Positions 1 through 13,135 are shown, numbered from the stretch's first letter. The stretch: DNA of 64,000 nucleotides from Agriotes lineatus (GCA_940337035.1 CALNHX010003630.1:1-64000), one strand, 5' to 3'. Notes: generated from the letters alone by a model not told the origin. Numbers and translations are program-made.

Positions 1-1104
1 AAACCTTAATAGCTGCTCATGCTTTCTCTGCAAACACCAATCACTACTGGATCCTGTCATCGATAGACTGCAGCACTCAATGTCCAATTCACCAACAGCA
101 ACCCTTTGATGGTCCGTGACTCCTTTCAACTACTCTTGACCTGTCAAACCAACTGCTCAGATCCATAATTCCAGTCCTAGCTCCTCCTGGATGTCTCCGT
201 CACACGATCTACCTCCTGGTAACCTCCTTCTGGCTCCGTCCGGTCAAATCAACTCCCTTGGTTCCAAAATCCTGTCCTGGTTACTCCTGGATGTCACTGT
301 TCCTGCCGGATGCCACCGCTCCTTCTGGATGTCACCGTCACACGATCCAAGTCCTGATAAGTTTATATCCTTTTATAAATTCCAATTGTAACTTTGTTCC
401 CCCATTTGCAGATAAACTGATGTCTCACGCAAGGTCCACAGAATAACCAAATCAAATAATAAATTGTAAAATACCTCTTCTAATATTTTGTACGTATGAA
501 TAAATCGAAATCCCCTCAACTAGTATAATGTCCTGTATTCTATATCCAATTAACTGTATCTGTAGCTTCTCCTCTAACACTTGATGTCACAATATCTTTT
601 CCATTTTAAATATTTCACTTTATTTTACCTCGTAGATTTGTTTTCAGTCTTTATTTAATTTTGTATCAACAAAATTAGACAAGTTAAGGCAGAGATTCTA
701 TTTTGTATTATATCAAAATTATTATAACCAAATTACATACATGCTTTCTTGATTTGTTTTATGTAACTGTTTTTAAACAAACTTTTTATATCTATTAGAG
801 ACAATTCTTAATGCACACTTCCTATTTTTTTCTAAATAATGCTATATACAGAATTTTCTTAACAAATGCATTTGTCAATGTTACCTTGGTTTATTTTTAT
901 AAATATTAAATAAAACCATTAAGTTTAATCCATTCCAATAAATATAACAATATTAAATGATTTACAATTAAAAGAACCCTTGTATCTTTTACTTTCATTA
1001 TTTATGTTCAAAACTTTATACCCATCAAGATTCAATTATTGTAACTGTCCATTTTAAATATTTCTTTCATATGCTTTAATTTCCTGCATCATGTATCATA
1101 ACAA
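1..1104. mobile_element. Tail of the TA-flanked 1387-bp insertion (array copy cut by window edge)
   Basis: This is the right-hand part of the insertion described at 14410-15796, truncated by the window edge. It ends CATAACAA, followed by TA and the LINE fragment. The motif TGGATGTC followed by CCGTCACACGATC occurs at about 188 and again at about 327, so the element contains short internal direct repeats. No coding sequence was recognised; short reading frames here are repeated in all three array copies and look like chance. Confidence 0.6.
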
Positions 1105-1262
1105 TATATTTATCCACTTGTTCTACGTTCAAGTTATTACGTGTGATGTTTGTAATAACATTATCTCTACTAATTACCATAGTTTTAGTTTTGTGCATAT
1201 TGATTTTCAGACCCATGCTTTCACTTCCTTCGGCCACTTTGTCTACTAGTATTTGCAGATCT
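1105..1262 (-). pseudogene. LINE reverse transcriptase fragment, truncated at array breakpoint
   Basis: Read on the minus strand this encodes the segment just after the RT catalytic motif, including MGLKINMHKTKTMVISRDN. It matches the same part of the longer LINE copy at 15797-15954. It is cut on one side by the TA-flanked insertion and on the other by the array junction at 1262. It is non-functional. Confidence 0.75.
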
Positions 1263-1668
1263 GCTCGTGTATTCTAGATCGTATTTGTCTTGTGCTGATC
1301 CTCAGCAAAATATACGGTGTATGTTTCATTTGTTACGGGCACTCCCATACCGTAGCAATTATTTCCCAATAGTTGAAGCGCACGGTTCAGGTAAATTTTA
1401 AATAAGGTAGGTAAAAGTGAACGCTTTGTCGAAGACCCTTCATTACTTTAAATGCTTCTAACAAGCCTTGACTATTAGAAAAACCTAAATTATCTCAACT
1501 CCTATTCGGATTCACGCAACTAGAGCCTGATACTGCAGAATTTTTTTTATATCAAGCTATTATTCTTGAATAATTTAGTTTTATTTCCTTACGCCTCTGT
1601 TTTCTTTAAAGTCCTAAATTGGTCTTTAAACCTTTTTTCAATTGTCTGTCTAAATATTTTGAACATAT
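1263..1668. other. AT-rich sequence at the left end of the array unit, nothing recognised
   Basis: This is about 400 bp between the array junction and the first LTR-like element. It has no reading frame of note and no repeat shared with other parts of the window apart from the second array copy (8608-9013). It presumably represents the original flank to the left of the duplicated block. Confidence 0.5.
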
Positions 1669-3876
1669 TGTTAGATCATTTTCGACCTCGTTCAGCCATT
1701 TCTGCTATCAGTCCAACTGTAAGGGTCATTAACAAAATTAGTTAAAAATATTCTGCCCGAATTTTTCCTGGATTCGGCCCTGTACTAGTTACATTTAAAT
1801 TTATTCCGGCGGGCATTGAAATGCTTGCGCTTCGTATTTGTTTTCTTAAGTAACCAATTCTTTAACGCGGGCGCAAGGCCATAGTAAGATTTCTTTCCTT
1901 GAAACTATTATAAATATCACCGTTTATGTTGCATTTGCCGAATTGTGTCCGTGAATTCATTCTTTAATGCAGGAACCGATCGCCTGCACAAGGCCGACGT
2001 GACGTTTCTTTCCTGGAAATTAGATTGTAAAATAATACCTTTTCTTAGCTTCTTGCATTGCGCCACTCGCTCGCTGAAAGCGCTGATTTGGCTGTCGAAG
2101 GTTCTAGAATTGTTCGTGTTATTTGTTCCTTGTTTCTTTTGCAAGACTGGCAGGTTCTTTGTTCTGAAAGAATGAGATCATTCTGCGCGGGGGTGACCAT
2201 CGTTTTTACCCGCGCGTTTCTGAATTAATTCATTAATTGGCATCGAGCTGTGAACCACAACTAACGTGCAAGTTTTTGTCGCTCCCGGGCCGCGTGTGCT
2301 TGCGGTCCGGGATGCTTTCTGTGAACGCAGTGTAGTTTCGTGTCCACGTTATGCGAACTTTGTGATCTTCACGTAATTAAATTTTGATTTGGAGTTCAGC
2401 TTAGACCTTTGGACGATTATTTTACCCTTGTTGGGGGTTTTTGAACGAACGCGCGCGGTGGGCGATTGAGTTATCGATATTTCAGTGTTGGCATATAGCC
2501 GATTCGTCTCCTTAAGTTGATGTACTTCCCAGGGGAAGATCGTTGCACCATTTGCAGATCCATTTAGAGACGACATCTTTAAGCTTGTGATTAACGGTTT
2601 CCCGTACCTTTGTGGGGAAAAACCTTTTGCGTACTGCATTTTTGAATTACCGACTCTGAGTTTATCGAAGTCGACGGGAGGCCCACCGCGTGTTAATTGT
2701 TGTAGTGCCCTGGTTGCATTATTTGCAAAGTCCGATTGCGTCGTGCCATTCTGAAGCCTGGAATAAAATCAACTCTATCGCTCCGATTCTTCCCAAGGAG
2801 GGGCCCACATCATTTTAGGCGCCGCTTTGCGCTAAACAACTATCAGGCCCGGCTCCAGCCCTTTCTGTACCTCCGCAACGCCTTGCCAAGCTTCCCCGAG
2901 GACGAGTTTATAGCAGAAACTAGCGACGTGCTTACAGCTACCAGGTAGGAGCTATGTATTACTCCAATTGTGTTCTTGTGCCTAATTAAGGTGCGACTAT
3001 ATTTGTTATGTGTTTTTCCGGGAGTTCGTAAATATTGCGCCCGTTCACTTAAAGCTTAAGCCTATGTTTTGATTTGCTTGTTGTTAACCAGGGGCTTCAC
3101 CCCTGTTATCTATTTCGTTTTGTCCGTTGTGTAACAACATATTTAGACCATAAGGTAACTTTGTGTGGGAGCCCCTTTTATATTCATGTAGGGTGTGCTT
3201 TTCTTTTTTTTTTGCTAAGCTTGAATTCACATCCGGGTGATTATTATCAATGTAAAGATTTGTGTAAACTTTAATTCTTTAAATAATAAACCCATTAAAG
3301 TCAATTTCGTTATTTGTTGAGTTCCGAACCTTTTCTGGGTCATTAATTAATCCAGTGTGGCAAAGGCCGATTGTAATTTGCAATGTAAAGCTGAAAGTAC
3401 GCCTTTTTGATAAGCAAGCCCCAAGCCCTGGGCCATTCAGTGTTCTTTTGTTATTCTTTAGTGACGGTGACCTTGAAGGTAAGTGATTTAACGACAAGGT
3501 CACCTGGCTACTCGGAGGAGGCTTGGTGAACAACAGGCGGAGGAGTTCAACAACGTACTTGGAGGACTTCTACATAGGCTACGTGTATTGTTCTTGGTTC
3601 TAGACACGTCAGCCACCCCTAATCAGAACCAAGTGGCGCTCAGGCATTTCTTTTTCTGTTAAGCAATCCATCAGGGTAAGTGCCGCCGGTTTTTCTTTGA
3701 GCTTTCGAACCACGCCTTCCCGACTGAGTTAAGTGCGAGTAACCGGAGCAACAAAATCTGCTCCAACACATTAAGATCTGTGTTCTTTTTAGTAAAGCCG
3801 GCGAACCCTGTAGTTTGTACCCGTTTTTGAACAATCAATACGACCTATGTCGATCTGATGAATTAATACCGTAACA
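1669..3876. mobile_element. LTR-like element A, first array copy (2208 bp, TSD ATAT)
   Basis: The element starts TGTTAGATCA at 1669 and ends TACCGTAACA at 3876. ATAT at 1665-1668 is repeated exactly at 3877-3880. It is GC- and CpG-richer than its AT-rich flanks. Its last ~70 bp (GTTTTTGAACAATCAAT, then AATTAATACCGTAACA) resemble the ends of elements C and D in this window. It has no recognisable protein and only short reading frames on both strands. A splice-donor-like CAGGGTAAGTG lies about 200 bp before the right end. A solo LTR (TG...CA ends, short target duplication) or a non-autonomous DNA transposon would both fit. Confidence 0.65.
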
Positions 3877-3880
3877 ATAT

Positions 3881-4889
3881 ACGACAACAAATACAACGAA
3901 ACGGTTAACGAGAATTGTGGAAAAGGATTGAAAGCCGGCTTGCATCATCAACAGGAAAAGCAAGTTATGTCTACGAGAAGAAAGGGAAGAAGGAGAACAC
4001 GAACTACGTCATATTATTCTTTCTTAAGTAGCACATAAAGGGAAGGGGCTTATTTTTGTTTCGATGGTTTTAACATAGGTAGAAACTAATCAGTGGTTAG
4101 CATAACCCTTTTCGACCAAACGTATAATTCAAAGATCTGCTAACCTCAGGTGGCCATAGGTCAGCCATGTTGCTCGCATGAAGCTTATCAGATGAAAAGA
4201 AAATCATGGAAACATTGATATCATCAACGCTACGCGGATAGGCCTAGGTTATAATAAATTGGCGACATTAGAACCTATAGTTTGAGATAGTGGTTACGAG
4301 TAGCACAGGATCGAAGTGTGTGGAAAGCGCTTAAGGGGAAGTATCTCCAAAAATGGATAAAAGAAATGGTCATAATAATAAGAAGATAGACGATTAAAAG
4401 AAAACTGATCTATTAAGCATGCTTAGCTTCAACCTTATATTTGTAATGAGAGTTTCTTAATGAATTCCTCGAATGGCACCCGTGCCTTATCGTTATCCTT
4501 GTCAGCTGTTGATATTGATACATTTATTAATTTGTGGAAAAAATTTAATGAATAGGTACCTATTTGTCACATCTTTATTGTTTCGTAAATCATTTTAATA
4601 TTTAGAAACATACACAGTATCCATCAATCGTTGACGTTGATCTACCTGGTTTAAAGCCCTATAGTTAATTTCCAGTATCTTATCAGGGAAGGGATTGCAT
4701 TTTTAACAGATTGCAAAAGCTTCTTGCCCTTCTTTGGGATTTCAGCATTCTAGGTAGTTTGCTATAGCTTGTTACGGACCAAAAGTCATTTATAGGTATT
4801 TACATATTTAATTGCCCTATTCATAATAAATCTAAATATTATCTAAAATCTAATTAAACTAAAAACAAATTCTCATATTTCAATGTATT
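3881..4889. other. Intervening sequence within array unit, nothing recognised
   Basis: This is roughly 1 kb between LTR-like element A and the dispersed repeat. The identical stretch recurs in the second unit (11226-12234). It carries no coding signal, no terminal inverted repeats and no similarity to other parts of the window that I could see. Confidence 0.5.
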
Positions 4890-5790
4890 AATTTTCCCAA
4901 ATAATTCTTAGCTATTTCCTACAACATTTCAAGCTGCAAAGCATTCGGGTTGCCTAATGTATTCCTAAAGATTTTCTAAATTTTTGGGCTGCAGCTTATC
5001 TTTTCGGCCATTTGCCATTTAGTGCTGCTTCAGGAAAGATGGCAAAAGTGAACTACATTTGTGAAGTCAAATGTGTCATTTTATTTTGGGTTTTTAGCTG
5101 TCATCCTACAATTGAGACTTCACTTGGTGTTGCGATTTCTTTCGAGGGATAGTTATTGAATTCCTGGAAGAATTATTTTTGTGATATCCTCAAAATCAGA
5201 GATATCCTGGAGTTTTAGCTAAGCGAGCACATGCTACGATTTTGGCAAACGGAGCATAACATCTAAGCACTGGAGCACTGTTTGTTTACGTTTGATAATT
5301 TTGTTTCGTTGTCAAGATTAGGTTGAATTAAAGTTTTGTGGATGTGTCTCCCGCACCATCCACGTTACTATTATTTGTAATTTTGGATCTTGTAATGTTC
5401 CATGCTGTTTGTGAAATTTAAGATTTGGATAATCACGCCATGCTGTTGACCGTTTAACATGATTGCGTGGCGCATTGAAACTGATGATACATATTAATTA
5501 TTTACTAAGCGTATTACGGGTTATATAATGCCCTACCCCGAACCAAGATCTTGGGTCTGTAGGACCTTGCTCCTAATTAATGATGACATCTGAATAATTC
5601 TTGCATTTGTGGATTTAAGGTTATATTCAACTCTTACTCAAAATGTAACTATTAATAACTTTGTCACGGTCACATGCTTTATCGTATAGTTCTCTTATAA
5701 TTCGATTTGCCACTTTGACAGTCAGTTTGTAGTTTCTTTATTTGCAGTAAACATTCGCACACACGCACATAATTTCCTTTCAGTTACAAA
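4890..5790 (+). repeat. Dispersed repeat X, first array copy
   Basis: This ~0.9 kb stretch is recognisably similar to a second locus in reverse complement at 24690-25756, which continues at 30730-30860 beyond a LINE insertion. Shared landmarks are the strings GAGCGAGCACATG-like, TTTTGGCAAACGGAGCA, GGTGTTGCGATTTCTTTCG and TTCTTGCATTTGTGGA. Translation in one frame keeps a similar peptide in both copies around CHPTIE/SLGVAISFE and LSEHMLRFWQTEH, but stops interrupt it. The family is unidentified and probably an old transposon or a retroposed sequence. Confidence 0.6.
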
Positions 5791-5799
5791 TTTGAGTCT

Positions 5800-6271
5800 G
5801 TTGTTTTACCCACGACCAGCTCCGGCTGAGAATTCGGTTGCCTTTTTTTGTTCTTATTTACAGTCAGAGTGACAGTAACAAGCTTTCACTCTATAAACTA
5901 CGTTTAGGAATGTTATGTTCTTGTAGTTACTACATCTTTCTTTTTTAATACATTTTTGTTTGTTTAATAAGCTGTAATATTCCTTGTTTTTTATTATTTT
6001 TCCTATTTTTTCTCATTATTATGATTTTTTGAAAGTCCTTCATGTGTTTAACAGCTTTATACAAGTATAACTTGTTACACTTTAAAATGCATTTACAACA
6101 GGTAACAACGGCAAAGATGCACACGGCTGGCACGGTAGAACATGTGCGAGGTTTTACTCTGAAAGCATAGTTGTTTATGCCTAAAGGTCAATTCGGTAAA
6201 ATAACCCAGTCACATAGATTGGACCAAATAGAAATATGCAATACAGTTTTATTTTTCTAAATTAAAATTTC
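5800..6271. other. AT-rich stretch left of the LINE, nothing recognised
   Basis: This is host-like sequence up to the left target duplication of the LINE (TTGGAATAAT at 6272-6281). The second unit carries the same stretch at 13145-13616. No coding potential was recognised. Confidence 0.5.
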
Positions 6272-6281
6272 TTGGAATAAT

Positions 6282-7062
6282 CTCTCTCTCTTTAGGTGCC
6301 GTCTTATAGTCTGAGGTTGGCGATCATCATGGCATATCTCCATCTGTCACGTGCTGTATGAATTAAATCTTCTCTGTTGAGTCCTAGCCAATTTCTTAGG
6401 TTGCGTATCCAGGATGTCCTCCTCCTATCTCTAGCTCTCTTCCGTTGAATTTTCCCTTCGATTATATATTGTAGAAGTGTGTATTTATCGTGGCGCATTA
6501 TGTGTCCAAAATATGTTAACTTGCATCTTTTAACAAGCCTCTCCAATTCTCTTTCTGTTCTCAGTCGGCGTAGTACCTCTTCGTTAGTTGTTCGATCTGT
6601 CCAGGGAATTCGGAGCATTCTTCTATATGACCACATCTCGAACACGTTGATTCGATTTAACATCTCCTTCTTAATAGTCCAAGGGCCGGTTGCAGAAAGC
6701 TTTGTTAAGTCTGGTGTTAGCTAACATCGCGTCAAAGTGAACAAAATCGCATCAAATTTTGTTTACTAATGTATTAGTTACCATAAGCATTTGAGATTTG
6801 ATTCGTTTTTGTTCACTTTAACGCGATGTTAGCTAACACCAGACTTAACAAAGCTTTCTGCAACCGGCCCTAAGCCTCACATCCATAGAGAAGTACTGTC
6901 CAAACGTAACACTTCAGTACTCTTACTCTTATCCCTAGATCTAGCTGTCGAGTGCATAGAATCTTTTTATACATCATGAAAGCTGATCTGGCTATTTCTA
7001 TTCTGCGATTTATTTTCGCATTACAATCTATGTCTTTATTGATTAGCCGTTCAAGGTATATA
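6282..7062 (-). pseudogene. LINE C-terminal region, first array copy, split by a MITE
   Basis: On the minus strand 6871-7062 encodes INRRIEIARSAF...VLLYGCEA, and 6304-6682 encodes RINVFEMWSYRRMLRIPWTD followed by KLTYFGHIMR and WIRNLRNWLG. This is the conserved C-terminal region of an insect RTE/Jockey-like LINE ORF2. The element's 3' end is an AG-rich tail, read here as the CT run at about 6282-6297. A 188-bp MITE separates the two parts at the codon after GCEA. In this copy the W codon of EMWSY is intact; in the second copy a TGG to TGA change has made a stop. It is non-functional. Confidence 0.8.
6683..6870. mobile_element. 188-bp palindromic MITE, first array copy
   Basis: It begins GGGCCGGTTGCAGAAAG and ends with the reverse complement. 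The arms match for roughly 64 bp with one mismatch, around a ~60-bp AT-rich centre. Flanks are CAA on the left and TAA on the right, a 3-bp target duplication with one change. Removing the element and one 3-bp copy restores the LINE reading frame across a tryptophan codon, which fixes the boundaries. A GGGCC-starting terminus with a TAA-type 3-bp duplication fits PIF/Harbinger-derived MITEs, but that family assignment is an inference. Confidence 0.85.
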
Positions 7063-8449
7063 TTGCAATAGCTCACCAGGTAAACTATGTCTTAATTCAT
7101 GTAATGTCTGCTTTTAAATCGAGAGCTCTTATTTTCAGGGTGGGTTCATCAAAATCTAATTTGCTATCAATGATACTTAACGTCAAACTTGACTATCAAA
7201 ATTAATCAAACCAGGTAAACTGACAACTGTATCTCACATTGACATTTACTACTATTCAAATCACCTATGTAAGTACTAACTAAACTTTATGTTATTACTT
7301 TCAAAATTGACAGTTATTCAAAATGCTTTTTCAACTTATCTTAACAAACCTTAATAGCTGCTCATGCTTTCTCTGCAAACACCAATCACTACTGGATCCT
7401 GTCATCGATAGACTGCAGCACTCAATGTCCAATTCACCAACAGCAACCCTTTGATGGTCCGTGACTCCTTTCAACTACTCTTGACCTGTCAAACCAACTG
7501 CTCAGATCCATAATTCCAGTCCTAGCTCCTCCTGGATGTCTCCGTCACACGATCTACCTCCTGGTAACCTCCTTCTGGCTCCGTCCGGTCAAATCAACTC
7601 CCTTGGTTCCAAAATCCTGTCCTGGTTACTCCTGGATGTCACTGTTCCTGCCGGATGCCACCGCTCCTTCTGGATGTCACCGTCACACGATCCAAGTCCT
7701 GATAAGTTTATATCCTTTTATAAATTCCAATTGTAACTTTGTTCCCCCATTTGCAGATAAACTGATGTCTCACGCAAGGTCCACAGAATAACCAAATCAA
7801 ATAATAAATTGTAAAATACCTCTTCTAATATTTTGTACGTATGAATAAATCGAAATCCCCTCAACTAGTATAATGTCCTGTATTCTATATCCAATTAACT
7901 GTATCTGTAGCTTCTCCTCTAACACTTGATGTCACAATATCTTTTCCATTTTAAATATTTCACTTTATTTTACCTCGTAGATTTGTTTTCAGTCTTTATT
8001 TAATTTTGTATCAACAAAATTAGACAAGTTAAGGCAGAGATTCTATTTTGTATTATATCAAAATTATTATAACCAAATTACATACATGCTTTCTTGATTT
8101 GTTTTATGTAACTGTTTTTAAACAAACTTTTTATATCTATTAGAGACAATTCTTAATGCACACTTCCTATTTTTTTCTAAATAATGCTATATACAGAATT
8201 TTCTTAACAAATGCATTTGTCAATGTTACCTTGGTTTATTTTTATAAATATTAAATAAAACCATTAAGTTTAATCCATTCCAATAAATATAACAATATTA
8301 AATGATTTACAATTAAAAGAACCCTTGTATCTTTTACTTTCATTATTTATGTTCAAAACTTTATACCCATCAAGATTCAATTATTGTAACTGTCCATTTT
8401 AAATATTTCTTTCATATGCTTTAATTTCCTGCATCATGTATCATAACAA
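7063..8449. mobile_element. TA-flanked 1387-bp insertion, second occurrence
   Basis: This is the same element as at 14410-15796. It splits the LINE between the codons for VDKYI and YLERL. It starts TTGCAATAGC after TA at 7061-7062 and ends ATAACAA before TA at 8450-8451. See the entry at 14410 for details. Confidence 0.7.
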
Positions 8450-8607
8450 TATATTTATCCACTTGTTCTACGTTCAAGTTATTACGTGTGATGTTTGTAA
8501 TAACATTATCTCTACTAATTACCATAGTTTTAGTTTTGTGCATATTGATTTTCAGACCCATGCTTTCACTTCCTTCGGCCACTTTGTCTACTAGTATTTG
8601 CAGATCT
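8450..8607 (-). pseudogene. LINE reverse transcriptase fragment, truncated at array junction
   Basis: It is identical in layout to 1105-1262: minus-strand RT sequence just downstream of the catalytic motif, cut at AGATCT (8607). Beyond this point unrelated sequence of the next array unit begins. Confidence 0.75.
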
Positions 8608-9013
8608 GCTCGTGTATTCTAGATCGTATTTGTCTTGTGCTGATCCTCAGCAAAATATACGGTGTATGTTTCATTTGTTACGGGCACTCCCATACCGTAG
8701 CAATTATTTCCCAATAGTTGAAGCGCACGGTTCAGGTAAATTTTAAATAAGGTAGGTAAAAGTGAACGCTTTGTCGAAGACCCTTCATTACTTTAAATGC
8801 TTCTAACAAGCCTTGACTATTAGAAAAACCTAAATTATCTCAACTCCTATTCGGATTCACGCAACTAGAGCCTGATACTGCAGAATTTTTTTTATATCAA
8901 GCTATTATTCTTGAATAATTTAGTTTTATTTCCTTACGCCTCTGTTTTCTTTAAAGTCCTAAATTGGTCTTTAAACCTTTTTTCAATTGTCTGTCTAAAT
9001 ATTTTGAACATAT

Positions 9014-11221
9014 TGTTAGATCATTTTCGACCTCGTTCAGCCATTTCTGCTATCAGTCCAACTGTAAGGGTCATTAACAAAATTAGTTAAAAATATTCTG
9101 CCCGAATTTTTCCTGGATTCGGCCCTGTACTAGTTACATTTAAATTTATTCCGGCGGGCATTGAAATGCTTGCGCTTCGTATTTGTTTTCTTAAGTAACC
9201 AATTCTTTAACGCGGGCGCAAGGCCATAGTAAGATTTCTTTCCTTGAAACTATTATAAATATCACCGTTTATGTTGCATTTGCCGAATTGTGTCCGTGAA
9301 TTCATTCTTTAATGCAGGAACCGATCGCCTGCACAAGGCCGACGTGACGTTTCTTTCCTGGAAATTAGATTGTAAAATAATACCTTTTCTTAGCTTCTTG
9401 CATTGCGCCACTCGCTCGCTGAAAGCGCTGATTTGGCTGTCGAAGGTTCTAGAATTGTTCGTGTTATTTGTTCCTTGTTTCTTTTGCAAGACTGGCAGGT
9501 TCTTTGTTCTGAAAGAATGAGATCATTCTGCGCGGGGGTGACCATCGTTTTTACCCGCGCGTTTCTGAATTAATTCATTAATTGGCATCGAGCTGTGAAC
9601 CACAACTAACGTGCAAGTTTTTGTCGCTCCCGGGCCGCGTGTGCTTGCGGTCCGGGATGCTTTCTGTGAACGCAGTGTAGTTTCGTGTCCACGTTATGCG
9701 AACTTTGTGATCTTCACGTAATTAAATTTTGATTTGGAGTTTAGCTTAGACCTTTGGACGATTATTTTACCCTTGTTGGGGGTTTTTGAACGAACGCGCG
9801 CGGTGGGCGATTGAGTTATCGATATTTCAGTGTTGGCATATAGCCGATTCGTCTCCTTAAGTTGATGTACTTCCCAGGGGAAGATCGTTGCACCATTTGC
9901 AGATCCATTTAGAGACGACATCTTTAAGCTTGTGATTAACGGTTTCCCGTACCTTTGTGGGGAAAAACCTTTTGCGTACTGCATTTTTGAATTACCGACT
10001 CTGAGTTTATCGAAGTCGACGGGAGGCCCACCGCGTGTTAATTGTTGTAGTGCCCTGGTTGCATTATTTGCAAAGTCCGATTGCGTCGTGCCATTCTGAA
10101 GCCTGGAATAAAATCAACTCTATCGCTCCGATTCTTCCCAAGGAGGGGCCCACATCATTTTAGGCGCCGCTTTGCGCTAAACAACTATCAGGCCCGGCTC
10201 CAGCCCTTTCTGTACCTCCGCAACGCCTTGCCAAGCTTCCCCGAGGACGAGTTTATAGCAGAAACTAGCGACGTGCTTACAGCTACCAGGTAGGAGCTAT
10301 GTATTACTCCAATTGTGTTCTTGTGCCTAATTAAGGTGCGACTATATTTGTTATGTGTTTTTCCGGGAGTTCGTAAATATTGCGCCCGTTCACTTAAAGC
10401 TTAAGCCTATGTTTTGATTTGCTTGTTGTTAACCAGGGGCTTCACCCCTGTTATCTATTTCGTTTTGTCCGTTGTGTAACAACATATTTAGACCATAAGG
10501 TAACTTTGTGTGGGAGCCCCTTTTATATTCATGTAGGGTGTGCTTTTCTTTTTTTTTTGCTAAGCTTGAATTCACATCCGGGTGATTATTATCAATGTAA
10601 AGATTTGTGTAAACTTTAATTCTTTAAATAATAAACCCATTAAAGTCAATTTCGTTATTTGTTGAGTTCCGAACCTTTTCTGGGTCATTAATTAATCCAG
10701 TGTGGCAAAGGCCGATTGTAATTTGCAATGTAAAGCTGAAAGTACGCCTTTTTGATAAGCAAGCCCCAAGCCCTGGGCCATTCAGTGTTCTTTTGTTATT
10801 CTTTAGTGACGGTGACCTTGAAGGTAAGTGATTTAACGACAAGGTCACCTGGCTACTCGGAGGAGGCTTGGTGAACAACAGGCGGAGGAGTTCAACAACG
10901 TACTTGGAGGACTTCTACATAGGCTACGTGTATTGTTCTTGGTTCTAGACACGTCAGCCACCCCTAATCAGAACCAAGTGGCGCTCAGGCATTTCTTTTT
11001 CTGTTAAGCAATCCATCAGGGTAAGTGCCGCCGGTTTTTCTTTGAGCTTTCGAACCACGCCTTCCCGACTGAGTTAAGTGCGAGTAACCGGAGCAACAAA
11101 ATCTGCTCCAACACATTAAGATCTGTGTTCTTTTTAGTAAAGCCGGCGAACCCTGTAGTTTGTACCCGTTTTTGAACAATCAATACGACCTATGTCGATC
11201 TGATGAATTAATACCGTAACA
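9014..11221. mobile_element. LTR-like element A, second array copy
   Basis: This is the tandem duplicate of the element at 1669-3876, with the same 4-bp flanks (ATAT). It was copied as part of the 7.35 kb unit rather than by an independent insertion. The single difference noticed is C to T at 9742. Confidence 0.65.
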
Positions 11222-12234
11222 ATATACGACAACAAATACAACGAAACGGTTAACGAGAATTGTGGAAAAGGATTGAAAGCCGGCTTGCATCATCAACAGG
11301 AAAAGCAAGTTATGTCTACGAGAAGAAAGGGAAGAAGGAGAACACGAACTACGTCATATTATTCTTTCTTAAGTAGCACATAAAGGGAAGGGGCTTATTT
11401 TTGTTTCGATGGTTTTAACATAGGTAGAAACTAATCAGTGGTTAGCATAACCCTTTTCGACCAAACGTATAATTCAAAGATCTGCTAACCTCAGGTGGCC
11501 ATAGGTCAGCCATGTTGCTCGCATGAAGCTTATCAGATGAAAAGAAAATCATGGAAACATTGATATCATCAACGCTACGCGGATAGGCCTAGGTTATAAT
11601 AAATTGGCGACATTAGAACCTATAGTTTGAGATAGTGGTTACGAGTAGCACAGGATCGAAGTGTGTGGAAAGCGCTTAAGGGGAAGTATCTCCAAAAATG
11701 GATAAAAGAAATGGTCATAATAATAAGAAGATAGACGATTAAAAGAAAACTGATCTATTAAGCATGCTTAGCTTCAACCTTATATTTGTAATGAGAGTTT
11801 CTTAATGAATTCCTCGAATGGCACCCGTGCCTTATCGTTATCCTTGTCAGCTGTTGATATTGATACATTTATTAATTTGTGGAAAAAATTTAATGAATAG
11901 GTACCTATTTGTCACATCTTTATTGTTTCGTAAATCATTTTAATATTTAGAAACATACACAGTATCCATCAATCGTTGACGTTGATCTACCTGGTTTAAA
12001 GCCCTATAGTTAATTTCCAGTATCTTATCAGGGAAGGGATTGCATTTTTAACAGATTGCAAAAGCTTCTTGCCCTTCTTTGGGATTTCAGCATTCTAGGT
12101 AGTTTGCTATAGCTTGTTACGGACCAAAAGTCATTTATAGGTATTTACATATTTAATTGCCCTATTCATAATAAATCTAAATATTATCTAAAATCTAATT
12201 AAACTAAAAACAAATTCTCATATTTCAATGTATT

Positions 12235-13135
12235 AATTTTCCCAAATAATTCTTAGCTATTTCCTACAACATTTCAAGCTGCAAAGCATTCGGGTTGCCT
12301 AATGTATTCCTGAAGATTTTCTAAATTTTTGGGCTGCAGCTTATCTTTTCGGCCATTTGCCATTTAGTGCTGCTTCAGGAAAGATGGCAAAAGTGAACTA
12401 CATTTGTGAAGTCAAATGTGTCATTTTATTTTGGGTTTTTAGCTGTCATCCTACAATTGAGACTTCACTTGGTGTTGCGATTTCTTTCGAGGGATAGTTA
12501 TTGAATTCCTGGAAGAATTATTTTTGTGATATCCTCAAAATCAGAGATATCCTGGAGTTTTAGCTAAGCGAGCACATGCTACGATTTTGGCAAACGGAGC
12601 ATAACATCTAAGCACTGGAGCACTGTTTGTTTACGTTTGATAATTTCGTTTCGTTGTCAAGATTAGGTTGAATTAAAGTTTTGTGGATGTGTCTCCCGCA
12701 CCATCCACGTTACTATTATTTGTAATTTTGGATCTTGTAATGTTCCATGCTGTTTGTGAAATTTAAGATTTGGATAATCACGCCATGCTGTTGACCGTTT
12801 AACATGATTGCGTGGCGCATTGAAACTGATGATACATATTAATTATTTACTAAGCGTATTACGGGTTATATAATGCCCTACCCCGAACCAAGATCTTGGG
12901 TCTGTAGGACCTTGCTCCTAATTAATGATGACATCTGAATAATTCTTGCATTTGTGGATTTAAGGTTATATTCAACTCTTACTCAAAATGTAACTATTAA
13001 TAACTTTGTCACGGTCACATGCTTTATCGTATAGTTCTCTTATAATTCGATTTGCCACTTTGACAGTCAGTTTGTAGTTTCTTTATTTGCAGTAAACATT
13101 CGCACACACGCACATAATTTCCTTTCAGTTACAAA
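12235..13135 (+). repeat. Dispersed repeat X, second array copy
   Basis: This is the tandem duplicate of 4890-5790. It carries A to G at 12312 and T to C at 12647 relative to the first copy. The more diverged inverted copy lies at 24690-25756 and 30730-30860. Confidence 0.6.

Noticed and set aside
191..391. Small reading frames repeated at 191, 7536 and 14883 as a conserved gene family
   Set aside because: The repetition comes from the tandem array, not from selection; the segments lie in a non-coding insertion with short internal repeats.
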